A stretch of 64,000 nt of DNA. Origin: CAZPQN01 sp964588795 (GTDB taxonomy: Bacteria; Fidelibacterota; UBA2242). The notes under the pieces were generated by a model. It saw only the letters and a list, made by a program, of their open reading frames with translations, was not told where the DNA came from and did not search any database. Made by a program: the position numbers and the translations under genes. The stretch lies in assembly GCA_964588795.1 (NCBI GenBank), contig CAZPQN010000004.1, positions 39,379 to 103,378 of the forward strand. Reading direction: 5' to 3'. Shown in pieces: positions 46,005-54,406 of this stretch; position 1 is the stretch's first letter, and the number at the start of each line of letters is the position of its first letter.

Positions 46005-46226
46005 CTATCGACGCAAAACATTGCTAACTATATAAAGGACAAAACTGATCAACAAACAGGTAGCCAAAGGAAAATAAAAGGTAAAATTTCCCCGCTTGAT
46101 AATCAGGTCACCGGGCAACCGCCCCAACTTATTTAAAAATGGAATCTGGGAACTGAGCGATAAGAGTAATCCGGACACAATCAGCAAAATTCCGAAAATA
46201 ATCAATACCCGACCAATCTGTGACAC
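46005..46226 (-). CDS. DUF2905-family small membrane protein
   Basis: 73 residues, GTG start. Two membrane helices ('VLIIFGILLIVSGLLLSL' and 'FYFPLATCLLISFVLYIV') flank the family signature 'LGRLPGDLIIKRGNFTFYFP'. It is a widespread small inner-membrane protein with no known function. It lies 5 nt after mtnP and 13 nt before ileS. Confidence 0.88.
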   Translation of the reverse strand: MSQIGRVLIIFGILLIVSGLLLSLSSQIPFLNKLGRLPGDLIIKRGNFTFYFPLATCLLISFVLYIVSNVLRR

Positions 46227-46231
46227 GCCAA

Positions 46232-47086
46232 CTACCAGTATTTTTTAAGTAAAAGTTGATAGCGTTCCCTGATCGCTGGCGGGACTTTTGCCTTGTCTGT
46301 GACGATGGCGTGCGCCAAAGCGTTCTCACACTCACAATCCCAGCCCGTTGATGGAATTTCGGTGACGATTTTCTCCAGAACAGTACTCACTCCACTGCTT
46401 GCCCGCGATAAATTCCCCAGGATTGTCGGGACATCCACCGCGGCCTCTTTCCAGCTATCGTAATCAGTAACCTGAACTACCGGAGCAAAATGGATTTCCG
46501 CTTCCCGGCATAGACGCGCTTCGAAAATATTGGTCATCCCGATTATATCAGCTCCCCAACTGCGATAGAGGCGGGATTCGGCGCGGGTAGCAAAGGCGGG
46601 GCCTTCGATATTCAGATATACACCCTGCGGTGTATGAGCGATTCCGGCATTGCGGGCAGTATCAACGAGTAAATTATGCAGTATCGGGCAAACCGGATCG
46701 GCAAAGGCGATATGCACAGCGATCTGGTCGAAAAACGTATCCTGCGTGCGGGATTTGGTACGATCAATATACTGGGTTGCGAACACCAGGGTACCCGGTT
46801 GAATCTCATCGCGAAAACTGCCGACTGTGGAGATGCTGAGCAGGTGGGTCACCCCCAGTTTTTTCATGCCCCAGATATTGGCGCGGTGATTGATCTGGCC
46901 GGGCATGATGCGGTGGCCATGACCGTGACGCGGTAAAAATACAATTTCCCGCTGTTTGAGCTTCCCTATCATATATTCATCGGAGGGCTGACCGAATGGC
47001 GTTTCGAGCCGCACTGTTCCCGTCAGTTCCAAATTCTTTAAATCATAAAAACCGGTTCCACCGATGATACCAATTGTATTGGCCAA
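46232..47086 (-). CDS. mtnP: S-methyl-5'-thioadenosine phosphorylase
   Basis: 284 residues. The start codon is TTG at 47086, 5 nt after AAAGGTG. Phosphate-site patterns 'IGIIGGTGFYDL' and 'FLPRHGHGHRIMPGQINHRAN', the family 'STVGSFRDEIQPGTLVF', 'IEGPAFATRAESRLYRSWGA' and 'VTDYDSWKE', whose two Asp bind the adenine, identify an MTAP rather than a guanosine/inosine enzyme. It breaks down MTA, the by-product of polyamine synthesis, and so pairs with pdaD and metK. 'GMTNIFEARLCREA' has Phe where most members have Pro. Confidence 0.9.
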   Translation of the reverse strand: MANTIGIIGGTGFYDLKNLELTGTVRLETPFGQPSDEYMIGKLKQREIVFLPRHGHGHRIMPGQINHRANIWGMKKLGVTHLLSISTVGSFRDEIQPGTLVFATQYIDRTKSRTQDTFFDQIAVHIAFADPVCPILHNLLVDTARNAGIAHTPQGVYLNIEGPAFATRAESRLYRSWGADIIGMTNIFEARLCREAEIHFAPVVQVTDYDSWKEAAVDVPTILGNLSRASSGVSTVLEKIVTEIPSTGWDCECENALAHAIVTDKAKVPPAIRERYQLLLKKYW

Positions 47087-47117
47087 AATACACCTTTCAA
47101 ATGCAAAAAATAACTGC

Positions 47118-47148
47118 GGAATTTAGATTCAGCCTGTTGAAAAAACAA
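47118..47148 (-). promoter_or_regulatory. Promoter of mtnP-DUF2905-ileS, TTG-N20-TAAATTCC
   Basis: Minus-strand TTG (47148-47146), 20 nt, TAAATTCC (47125-47118); about 30 nt remain to the TTG start of mtnP. The box has the TAnnTT core but not the final TG. Confidence 0.45.
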
Positions 47149-47175
47149 TAAAAAGAGGACAATTCCCGACGATAT

Positions 47176-47207
47176 AAAAAAGGCGCCTCTCACGAAGCGC
47201 CTTTTTT
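47176..47207 (-). terminator. Rho-independent terminator after degP
   Basis: Six A, then GGCGC (47182-47186), a 10-nt loop and GCGCC (47197-47201), then six T; the A/T runs also pair. Read on the minus strand it follows the degP stop by 20 nt and ends in six T. It is symmetric, so it could also work on the plus strand, but no + strand gene ends here. Confidence 0.8.
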
Positions 47208-47226
47208 CATGCGACCAATATTCAGG

Positions 47227-48732
47227 TTATTTTCCGAGATCCAGCGTTTCAAAGAAAGTCGCCTCACCGCGCTTGATCAGCAATAGCACCAAACCGGACT
47301 TCAGATTGCTGATGGCCTTTTGATAATCGGCTAAATTGCGAATTTCTTGTTCGCCAACGCGCTTGATAATATCACCGGTGCGGATAATCTGCGCGGCGGG
47401 AGTTTCGGGATTGACTCCGGTGACGACAACCCCGGTTTCGTCGGGATCAATGTTGTACTCATTGGCTATATAGGGAGTGATTTCATCAACCCTGATTCCC
47501 AGGCGGGAACTCGGTTTGCCCTTGCTGGTTCTGACTTCCTCCCGGACATCCGTCAGTTCTCCCAAGCGGACATCGACCTTGACCGGTTTTTTATCCCGGA
47601 GCACCACCAGGGTTTTGGTTTTACCAATCTCCGAATTAGCCACCAAATTGCGGAGTTGCGCGGTATCTTTAATTTTTTTTCCGTCAAATTCAATAATGAT
47701 ATCGCCGACTTTCAATCCCGCTTCCGCCGCCGGACTTTTCTTCACTACTTCACTGATGATCGAACCCTCGCGGTTATCCAGGTTGAGCGAACGGGCGATT
47801 CCGTCATCAATATTACCAATCATCACCCCTAACCAGGCCCGGGTCACTTTGCCCTTTTCGATCAGGTCACTCATAATTTTTTTCGCGAGGTTAATGGGAA
47901 TGGCGAAACCGATTCCGATATTGCCCTGTGTATATCCCGCCGTGGCAATGGCGGTATTGATACCGATTAATTCACCGCGGATATTCACCAGGGCTCCCCC
48001 GCTGTTGCCCGGATTGATGGCGGCGTCGGTCTGGATGAAAGACTCATAGTTCTGACCGTTCATGATATTACTGCGCCCCTTGGCGCTGACGATTCCGGCG
48101 GTAACGGTATGCGCCAAATTTTCCGAAAAGGGCGAGCCGATGGCGAGCACCCATTCGCCGATACGCAGTTCATCGGAATCGCCTAAAAGCGCCGGTTTCA
48201 AATTATGAGCGTCAATTTTAATGACCGCCAAGTCGGTCCGGGAATCCGTTCCAACAATCTCCGCATCATATTCCCGATCGTCAATGGTTTTTACCCTGAT
48301 TTTTTCACCCTGTTCAACCACATGGTTGTTGGTCAGAATGTATCCCTTGGAATCAACTATAACCCCCGAGCCGAGTGCTTTGCTTTTCATCTGCCCTTCC
48401 GGCAATCCGAAAAAACGCCAGAACAGATCGTCGTCAGGGAACCCCGGAAAACGCTGGCCCCGCTGAGTCTTGATGACCTTTTCCGTAGTAATGGTCACCA
48501 CTGAAGGATTAACCGTTTCGGCGATTTTGACAAAAGCTTCATTAAACGCCTGTAGCGAAGGAAGCTCGCCAGATCCTGATACATAACCCACCGGAATAGC
48601 GCGCGCAGCCTGTTCGCCATTACTGTGTTCGAAAACAACCACCGGATTGGGCGGCAGAACTACCCGGGCAATTACAATCCCTAACAGGACCAGTATCAAT
48701 CCGCCGATAATCAAACCGATTCTATTTCTCAT
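47227..48732 (-). CDS. degP: Periplasmic serine protease DegP/HtrA family with two PDZ domains
   Basis: 501 residues from the ATG at 48732 (MRNRIGLIIGG), with AGGAG 9 nt upstream; the frame is open to 48777 without such a site. An N-terminal membrane or signal helix precedes the trypsin-like domain: His in 'LTNNHVVEQG', Asp in 'DSRTDLAVIKID', Ser in 'INPGNSGGALVN'. PDZ1 (about 270-360) and PDZ2 (about 385-490) follow. It refolds or degrades damaged envelope proteins. There is a well-formed terminator behind it. A TATAAT (48781-48776 on the minus strand) with TTGAAA 19 nt upstream is a possible promoter, not of the TAnnTTTG type used elsewhere. Confidence 0.92.
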   Translation of the reverse strand: MRNRIGLIIGGLILVLLGIVIARVVLPPNPVVVFEHSNGEQAARAIPVGYVSGSGELPSLQAFNEAFVKIAETVNPSVVTITTEKVIKTQRGQRFPGFPDDDLFWRFFGLPEGQMKSKALGSGVIVDSKGYILTNNHVVEQGEKIRVKTIDDREYDAEIVGTDSRTDLAVIKIDAHNLKPALLGDSDELRIGEWVLAIGSPFSENLAHTVTAGIVSAKGRSNIMNGQNYESFIQTDAAINPGNSGGALVNIRGELIGINTAIATAGYTQGNIGIGFAIPINLAKKIMSDLIEKGKVTRAWLGVMIGNIDDGIARSLNLDNREGSIISEVVKKSPAAEAGLKVGDIIIEFDGKKIKDTAQLRNLVANSEIGKTKTLVVLRDKKPVKVDVRLGELTDVREEVRTSKGKPSSRLGIRVDEITPYIANEYNIDPDETGVVVTGVNPETPAAQIIRTGDIIKRVGEQEIRNLADYQKAISNLKSGLVLLLIKRGEATFFETLDLGK

Positions 48733-48844
48733 AAACTTTGCTCCTGATTCTCTGATAAATTCATCTAATCGGTGCATTATACTCTAAATCCATATTAAGG
48801 TTTCAAGGACAGTGGCGCGTATTTGACGACTTAACAGGATTTAC

Positions 48845-48875
48845 TTGTTATTCCAATTGACAATTCTTACAATTG
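48845..48875 (+). promoter_or_regulatory. Possible promoter, TTG-N20-TACAATTG, giving a near-leaderless message
   Basis: TTG 48845-48847, 20 nt, TACAATTG 48868-48875 (seven of eight positions of TAnnTTTG). The ATG at 48886 is 10 nt after the box, as at the amidase gene, and has no Shine-Dalgarno site. The stretch 48844-48861 is nearly identical to 51944-51960. Confidence 0.4.
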
Positions 48876-48885
48876 CTCAGTGAAA

Positions 48886-50199
48886 ATGCGACATGCAAAT
48901 CCGGACGTGACTCCATCCGCCACCAGTTCTTCCTGGGACGTGCTGGTCATTGGCGGCGGGCCAGCCGGTCTGATGGCCGCCGGCCAAGCTGCTCAGGCCG
49001 GTCTGCAGGTGGCTCTTTTGGAAAAAATGGATCGTCCCGGCAGAAAACTCCGCATTACTGGCAAAGGACGCTGTAATCTGACCAATGCCCTCCCGCTCGA
49101 GCAATTCATTACCCATTTTGGTCCCAACGGGCGTTTTCTGCGGGCGGCCTTTCATCAATTTTTCGTTCACGACCTGCTGGCTTTCTTCAGTGCATTAGGG
49201 ATTCCCACGGTCACCGAGCGCGGCGGCCGGATTTTCCCGGTGACCAACGAAGCCAGCGATATTACTGAAGAACTGATCGCCTGGACTTTGCGTTCCGGGG
49301 TTAAAATCATCAACCAATGTCGGGCTGAGATGTTGGTCGTGCATAACCAGACCATCGTGGGTGTGCGGGCACGAGTAAGCGGCAAAGAGGCACTGCAGGA
49401 TTTTTCCTGTCAGGCTGTCGTATTATCCACCGGCGGCGCCTCCTATCCGGGTACCGGTTCATCCGGTGACGGCTATCGTCTCGCCCGGACTGTTGGACAT
49501 ACCATTATTCCGGTGCGACCAGCATTGGTACCGCTGGAAACCGCCGGCGATGTAGCCGCCCATCTGCAGGGGTTGAGTTTGAAGAATGTTCGGGTGACTG
49601 TTTGGAGTGATGGGCGTAAGTTCGCCGATCAATTTGGCGAAATGCTTTTTACGCATTTTGGTATTTCCGGCCCTATTATTCTGACATTGAGCAAATCTAT
49701 CGTGGATGCTTTAGCCGAAGGTCATAAAATCGAGCTCCGTGTTGATCTGAAGCCTGCTCTGGATGACCTGAAACTTGACCAACGCCTCCAACGCGATTTC
49801 GAAACACACAGCAAAATGCAGTTAAAAAAAATCCTGCGCAGTATCATGCCGCAAGCTATGATCCCCATTTGCCTCAGAGAAACCGGACTCAACGAGGAAA
49901 AACCCGGCAATCAGATAACCGGTCAGGAGCGCCTGAGACTCCGTTTGTGGCTGAAAAATTTCAAACTTGTGGTTGCGGGCCACCGCCCCATTGCCGAAGC
50001 TATCATCACCGCCGGCGGCGTCGCTCTGAACGAAATTGACCGTAACAGCCTGGAGTCACGATTGGTGAAAGGTCTGTTTTTCGCCGGGGAGGTGATGGAC
50101 CTGGATGCCGATACTGGTGGATTCAACCTGCAGGCGGCTTTCTCGACCGGATGGCTTGCCGGACGTTCGGCCACCCGCAAAATAACTCTGCGCTCCTGA
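48886..50199 (+). CDS. HI0933-family flavoprotein (BaiN/RdsA-like oxidoreductase)
   Basis: 437 residues from the ATG at 48886. The dinucleotide-binding motif 'VLVIGGGPAGLMAAGQAAQAG' begins at ~20, followed by the family signature 'GRKLRITGKGRCNLTN' and, at the end, 'GLFFAGEVMDLDADTGGFNLQAAF'. Members bind FAD and are often annotated NAD(P)/FAD-dependent oxidoreductase or aminoacetone oxidase; a bile-acid reductase (BaiN) and an RNA-modifying enzyme are named examples. The substrate here is unknown. It is followed 14 nt later by a YgiQ-type gene, probably on the same transcript. Confidence 0.88.
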   Translation: MRHANPDVTPSATSSSWDVLVIGGGPAGLMAAGQAAQAGLQVALLEKMDRPGRKLRITGKGRCNLTNALPLEQFITHFGPNGRFLRAAFHQFFVHDLLAFFSALGIPTVTERGGRIFPVTNEASDITEELIAWTLRSGVKIINQCRAEMLVVHNQTIVGVRARVSGKEALQDFSCQAVVLSTGGASYPGTGSSGDGYRLARTVGHTIIPVRPALVPLETAGDVAAHLQGLSLKNVRVTVWSDGRKFADQFGEMLFTHFGISGPIILTLSKSIVDALAEGHKIELRVDLKPALDDLKLDQRLQRDFETHSKMQLKKILRSIMPQAMIPICLRETGLNEEKPGNQITGQERLRLRLWLKNFKLVVAGHRPIAEAIITAGGVALNEIDRNSLESRLVKGLFFAGEVMDLDADTGGFNLQAAFSTGWLAGRSATRKITLRS

Positions 50200-50213
50200 C
50201 CTGGTCCAAGATT

Positions 50214-51923
50214 ATGTTTCTACCGACTACCCGGGCAGAAATCGAGCAACTCGGCTGGCAGAACCTCGATATCATTTTAATCACCGGTGATGCCTACATT
50301 GATTGCCCGCAGATCGGCGTCGCTGTGATCGGAAAGGTACTACTTGATGCCGGTTTTCGTGTAGGTATTATCGCCCAGCCGGATACCAAAAGCCCCGCGG
50401 ATATCCGTCGCCTCGGGGAACCGCAACTGTTCTGGGGGGTCACCGGCGGTTGCATTGATTCGATGGTGGCGAATTACACGGCGACTCTGCGCCGGCGGCA
50501 AAAAGACGACTACACTCCCGGTGGGCTTAACAATCGCCGTCCCGATCGCGCGGTGATCGCCTACGTCAATCTGATTCGCCAATCCTTTAAATCCACTCGC
50601 CCTGTCGTTGTCGGCGGGATTGAAGCCAGTTTGCGCCGAATGGCGCATTACGATTACTGGTCGGATAAAATCCGGCGTTCAATATTATTAGATGCCAAAG
50701 CCGATTGGTTAGTTTACGGTATGGGCGAACGGACAGTGGTAGAACTGGCGCAAGCCCTGCTAGACAAACGCGATCCTCGCCCAATCCGGGGATTATGCTA
50801 TTCCTGGCATTCCGTACCACCGGATTATATCAAACTGCCTTCCTTTGAAACCGTTGTGGCCGACCGCCACGCTTTGATCCACATGTTCCAGGAATTTTAC
50901 CAAAATAACGATGCCCTGCAAGGACATGGACTGGCGCAAAAATACGGCGACCGTTATGTGATTCAGAATCCACCAAGCTTGCCATTGACGCAAATGGAAT
51001 TGGATGCGGTTTTCGACCTGGATTTCGAACGTCGTGTCCATCCTTTTTATGCCCAACAGGGACCGGTCAAAGCCCTGGAGACCATTCAGTTTTCCGTACT
51101 CACCCATCGTGGTTGCTACGGCGAATGTAATTTCTGCGCGATCAGTGTGCACGAAGGCCGTACCGTGCAATGGCGCAGTCCGCAGGCCATTTTACGCGAG
51201 GTGCGGCGGATGACACGTCATCCTGATTTCCGAGGCATCATTGCCGATGTCGGTGGCCCGACAGCCAATATGTATGGATTTGAATGCCCCAAGAAAATCC
51301 GGCGGGGTATATGTCCCACTAAACGCTGTATTTTCCCCGTCGTCTGCCCCACTCTACCGGTTAACCACCAGCCCCAACTGGCTTTACTTCGACAAATCCG
51401 GCGGATCAAGGGCGTTCGCAGAGTTTTTGTTGCATCAGGCATCCGTTACGATCTTCTTTTGCATGATCGACGCTTTGGTATTCCTTACTTAGCGGAAATT
51501 ACGCGTCAGCATGTTTCTGGTCAGTTGAAAATCGCACCAGAGCATACGCAACCGCAGATACTGAAAAGAATGGGCAAACCGATATCGGAAACCTTGCTGG
51601 ATTTTAAAATGCTTTTCGACCGTTTATCAAAAGAAGCTGGTAAAAAGCAGTTCCTGACTTACTACCTGATCGCGGCTCATCCGGGCTGTACCCTGACAGA
51701 TATGCAGCAAATGCAAAAATTCTTTGCCCGTCATCTGCATATCAATCCGGAACAAGTCCAGATTTTTACCCCTCTCCCGTCGACTTACTCGGCTTTAATG
51801 TATCACACGGGTCTTGACCCCTGTGACCGTACTCCAATTTTTATCGAAAAAAGCCTGCGGGGTAAACAACAGCAAAAGGCCGCTATTCAGCGATGCAAAA
51901 CTACAATCAGCAGGACGCGCTGA
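50214..51923 (+). CDS. YgiQ-family radical SAM protein (UPF0313)
   Basis: 569 residues from the ATG at 50214; the frame begins earlier inside the flavoprotein gene, but that part is out-of-frame sequence. 'DIILITGDAYIDCPQIGVAVIGKVL' at the N-terminus and 'GGIEASLRRMAHYDYWSDK' are family hallmarks. The radical SAM cluster motif is 'THRGCYGECNFCAI' (CxxxCxxC) at ~300, then 'VGGPTANMYGF' and a Cys-rich block ('RGICPTKRCIFPVVCP') that could hold a further metal centre. The reaction is unknown. It has a typical C-terminal 'QVQIFTPLPSTYSALMYHTG'. Confidence 0.9.
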   Translation: MFLPTTRAEIEQLGWQNLDIILITGDAYIDCPQIGVAVIGKVLLDAGFRVGIIAQPDTKSPADIRRLGEPQLFWGVTGGCIDSMVANYTATLRRRQKDDYTPGGLNNRRPDRAVIAYVNLIRQSFKSTRPVVVGGIEASLRRMAHYDYWSDKIRRSILLDAKADWLVYGMGERTVVELAQALLDKRDPRPIRGLCYSWHSVPPDYIKLPSFETVVADRHALIHMFQEFYQNNDALQGHGLAQKYGDRYVIQNPPSLPLTQMELDAVFDLDFERRVHPFYAQQGPVKALETIQFSVLTHRGCYGECNFCAISVHEGRTVQWRSPQAILREVRRMTRHPDFRGIIADVGGPTANMYGFECPKKIRRGICPTKRCIFPVVCPTLPVNHQPQLALLRQIRRIKGVRRVFVASGIRYDLLLHDRRFGIPYLAEITRQHVSGQLKIAPEHTQPQILKRMGKPISETLLDFKMLFDRLSKEAGKKQFLTYYLIAAHPGCTLTDMQQMQKFFARHLHINPEQVQIFTPLPSTYSALMYHTGLDPCDRTPIFIEKSLRGKQQQKAAIQRCKTTISRTR

Positions 51924-51955
51924 ATTCGACTGCCACCGATACCCTTGTTATTCAA

Positions 51956-51986
51956 TTGACGGTTATGATTATTGTGCTTATATTTG
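51956..51986 (+). promoter_or_regulatory. Promoter of the cNMP/FHA gene, TTG-N20-TATATTTG
   Basis: TTG 51956-51958, 20 nt, TATATTTG 51979-51986, a perfect TAnnTTTG match. It is 30 nt before the ATG, which has AGGAG. This begins the 52-54 kb transcript. Confidence 0.62.
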
Positions 51987-52016
51987 ACGAGCGATGTTAG
52001 AACATAGGAGTGAGCC

Positions 52017-52778
52017 ATGCGTCAGTTGCAGTTTAAAGCAGAAGATGTCATTATCAGCGAGGGAACTCTGGGGCAAACCGCCTATATTCTGAAAAACGGC
52101 AGTGTCGAGGTTCAGAAAAAAGCGCAGAATAAAAGAATTACCTTAGCCACATTATCCGCGCCGGAGATTTTCGGTGAACTCGGCCTGATTGATGACAAGC
52201 CACGTTCGGCATCCATCGTTGCTAAAACACCGGTGACGGTAGATGAAATCTCGCGTGAGGATTTTGTCGCTCTGCTGGACGACAAAGCCTCTTTTATCAT
52301 TCCGATTCTGCGCGCATTCTTTGAGCATCTGCGCCAGGCCAATCAATTAGTCGTGCAACTGGAAAGTCGGATTACCGAAGCTCCCAGCGCGACTACTTCA
52401 ACGGCGCCCGCTTCGGTGACCATCGAAGGTTTGACTCCTTCCGCTCAAAAAGCGTTAAAAAATTCGGCGGTGACAATTACACGTTTCCCCTTCAAAATCG
52501 GACGCGATTCACAGCACCGCTACGATGACATTTTCGTCGATAACGACCTGTCTCTGAACGATCAAATGCCCTATAATGTTTCCCGCAATCACCTGTCGAT
52601 CAATTTCTACCGCGACGGATATTACATACTGGACCGCGGCAGTAGTCTCGGCACGATTGTAAACAACACTTGTATCGGAGGAAGGGGACCGAATTTCAAA
52701 GCCGAACTGCAGAAAGGGGCAAACATCGTTATTCTCGGGGCAGAGGCTTCTGAATTTAAATTTAAAATAACGATTTGA
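52017..52778 (+). CDS. Cyclic-nucleotide-binding domain fused to an FHA domain
   Basis: 253 residues, with no DNA-binding HTH. The N-terminal cNMP-binding domain (about 1-115) has 'EIFGELGLIDDKPRSASIVA', where Glu54 and Arg63 are at the ribose and phosphate contacts, so ligand binding is plausible. A Thr/Ala-rich linker (about 122-135) leads to an FHA domain (about 150-253): 'FPFKIGRDS', 'NVSRNHLSI' and 'YYILDRGSSLGTIVNN', with the Arg, Ser/Asn-His and Gly residues that read phosphothreonine. The protein would join a second-messenger input to binding of a phosphorylated partner. It is 9 nt from the radical SAM gene. Confidence 0.85.
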   Translation: MRQLQFKAEDVIISEGTLGQTAYILKNGSVEVQKKAQNKRITLATLSAPEIFGELGLIDDKPRSASIVAKTPVTVDEISREDFVALLDDKASFIIPILRAFFEHLRQANQLVVQLESRITEAPSATTSTAPASVTIEGLTPSAQKALKNSAVTITRFPFKIGRDSQHRYDDIFVDNDLSLNDQMPYNVSRNHLSINFYRDGYYILDRGSSLGTIVNNTCIGGRGPNFKAELQKGANIVILGAEASEFKFKITI

Positions 52779-52787
52779 CGGAGTCGC

Positions 52788-53954
52788 ATGCTTCCCCGTA
52801 AAAACTTCGGTCGCGCCCTCCGCAAAGCCCTCAGCCAGCCCGGTTATGCCTGGGAAAACTTTGTTCATCGTCTGAAATGCACGCTGTCTTACCACCTGTT
52901 TGAGGGCTATAGCTTCGGGCCGGAGACAGTTTCACTGTTCCTGACTTATCACTGCAATTTGAAGTGCGCCATGTGCGGACAGTGGGGGGAAAACGGAGCT
53001 TTCCGGGATTTCAGCCATGCTATTTTACGCGAACGCCTTAGTCTGGCGGAAATTCAGGATCTGATCAATGACATCCGCCGTTACAAGCCCAATATCACGT
53101 TGTTCGGAGGCGAGCCCCTCCTTTATCCCGAGTGGATTGAAGTTCTGAAAATGATCAAAAAAGCTGGCCTGCGTTGTAATGTGGTCACCAATGGAACGCT
53201 GATTGAGCGCTGGGCAAAAGACATCGTCGATTTGCAGCTGGACGAAATCATCTTTTCTCTGGACGGGCCCGCAGCAGTCCATGATGCCATCCGCGGTGTA
53301 CCGGGCACCTATCAGCAGGCGCTTCGTGGTTTTCAACTCCTCCGGGAACTCAAAACTCAACGCAAGCTGAGCAAACCGCTGGTCAATATCAATTGCACCC
53401 TTACACCCCAAAACATTCAATATCTCGAAGAAATCATCGCTATTGCAGACACCATGGGGTGTGCCGGCCTCACTTTTCATCACCTGCTCTTCTTGGAGCG
53501 CAAGACCGTAACCGATTTCCTGACTGTTTTTGAAACCCAATTCCACCAGCTACCTTCAGACTGGCTCGGTTTCGCCACCGATCAGCTTCCCGCGTTCGAT
53601 TACGAGCTCCTGATCCAAAAAAAGCATCAGATCCAGAAGCAGAAATATCCGCTTGATGTGGCATTCTTCCCGAACCTTACTGATGCCGAAATCCGGCAAT
53701 GGTACTCTCAGTTTCCCTTCCGGGCCAGTTCCTATAAAAACCGTTGCATGAGTTTATGGGCCACCGCGTATGTTTTCCCGGATGGCTCCGTCCGTCCTTA
53801 TCATAGCATGAACTACTCCCCGGGGAATATCCGCACGCATAAATTCTCAGCCATCTGGAACAATCCGGACTACTGCAATTACCGGAAATACATCAAGTAT
53901 CATAAATGTTTTGCGGTTTGTTCAAAAGGATGCACCGAATTTTTTCGCTATTAA
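52788..53954 (+). CDS. Radical SAM protein with SPASM-like C-terminal cysteines
   Basis: 388 residues. The [4Fe-4S]/SAM site is 'TYHCNLKCAMCGQWG' (CxxxCxxC) at ~60, then 'ITLFGGEPLLYPEWIEVL' (the GGE motif), 'VVTNGTLI' and 'IIFSLDGPAAVHDAIRG', as in the anaerobic sulfatase-maturase/PqqE group. The C-terminus carries 'NRCMSLWATAYVFPDGSVRPYHSM', 'YSPGNIRT' and 'CFAVCSKGC', i.e. a SPASM/twitch-like set of Cys for an extra cluster. Many such enzymes modify peptides. No precursor peptide is adjacent. It is cotranscribed with the cNMP/FHA protein; a PqqD-like protein is encoded 6.7 kb downstream on the same strand. Confidence 0.85.
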   Translation: MLPRKNFGRALRKALSQPGYAWENFVHRLKCTLSYHLFEGYSFGPETVSLFLTYHCNLKCAMCGQWGENGAFRDFSHAILRERLSLAEIQDLINDIRRYKPNITLFGGEPLLYPEWIEVLKMIKKAGLRCNVVTNGTLIERWAKDIVDLQLDEIIFSLDGPAAVHDAIRGVPGTYQQALRGFQLLRELKTQRKLSKPLVNINCTLTPQNIQYLEEIIAIADTMGCAGLTFHHLLFLERKTVTDFLTVFETQFHQLPSDWLGFATDQLPAFDYELLIQKKHQIQKQKYPLDVAFFPNLTDAEIRQWYSQFPFRASSYKNRCMSLWATAYVFPDGSVRPYHSMNYSPGNIRTHKFSAIWNNPDYCNYRKYIKYHKCFAVCSKGCTEFFRY

Positions 53955-53962
53955 TAACGGAA

Positions 53963-53993
53963 TTGATTTAAATGCAGGCATTGGTTAAATTGC
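53963..53993 (+). promoter_or_regulatory. Possible promoter of the polysaccharide operon, TTG-N20-TAAATTGC
   Basis: TTG 53963-53965, 20 nt, TAAATTGC 53986-53993; the ATG of the response regulator is at 54013. The box differs from TAnnTTTG in its last two bases but matches the TAAGTTGC box of nhaC. From here to 62954 the genes run with gaps of at most 17 nt. Confidence 0.42.
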
Positions 53994-54012
53994 ATAAAAT
54001 TATGAGCGATTT

Positions 54013-54390
54013 ATGGAAAAGATTTTAATCATTGATGATGAAAAAGATGTCGTTGACCTTTTGCAGGAATACCTGATGCAGGTCGGCTATGACACCGCGA
54101 CGGCCTCCTCCTTACATGAAGGAGAACAGCAGTTGGCGAATTTCCAACCTGGATTCGTTCTGTTGGATATCAAGTTACCAGATGGCGATGGTATTCAATT
54201 TCTAAAGAAAATCAAAGCCGCTTATCCTGATACTGAGGTGATCATGATTACTGGTCTGGTGGACCGCGAGATAGCCCTCGAAGCCCTAAAATTCGGCGCC
54301 GCTGATTATATCTGTAAACCGATAGATTTGGAATATCTTTCTAATAGTGTTCTGGCCAAAATCATCACTCGTTACGATCAGCGCACCTGA
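54013..54390 (+). CDS. Single-domain response regulator (CheY-like receiver)
   Basis: 125 residues, only a receiver domain. Acidic pair Asp8-Asp9, phosphoacceptor Asp52 in 'VLLDIKLPDGDG', Thr80 in 'VIMITGL' and Lys102 in 'DYICKPID' are all present, so it should accept phosphate. No output domain and no histidine kinase are in the window. It is the first gene of the polysaccharide operon (16 nt before the Wza-like gene), and may signal directly to a protein of that system. Confidence 0.9.
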   Translation: MEKILIIDDEKDVVDLLQEYLMQVGYDTATASSLHEGEQQLANFQPGFVLLDIKLPDGDGIQFLKKIKAAYPDTEVIMITGLVDREIALEALKFGAADYICKPIDLEYLSNSVLAKIITRYDQRT

Positions 54391-54406
54391 ACCAGCAAGG
54401 TAACCC

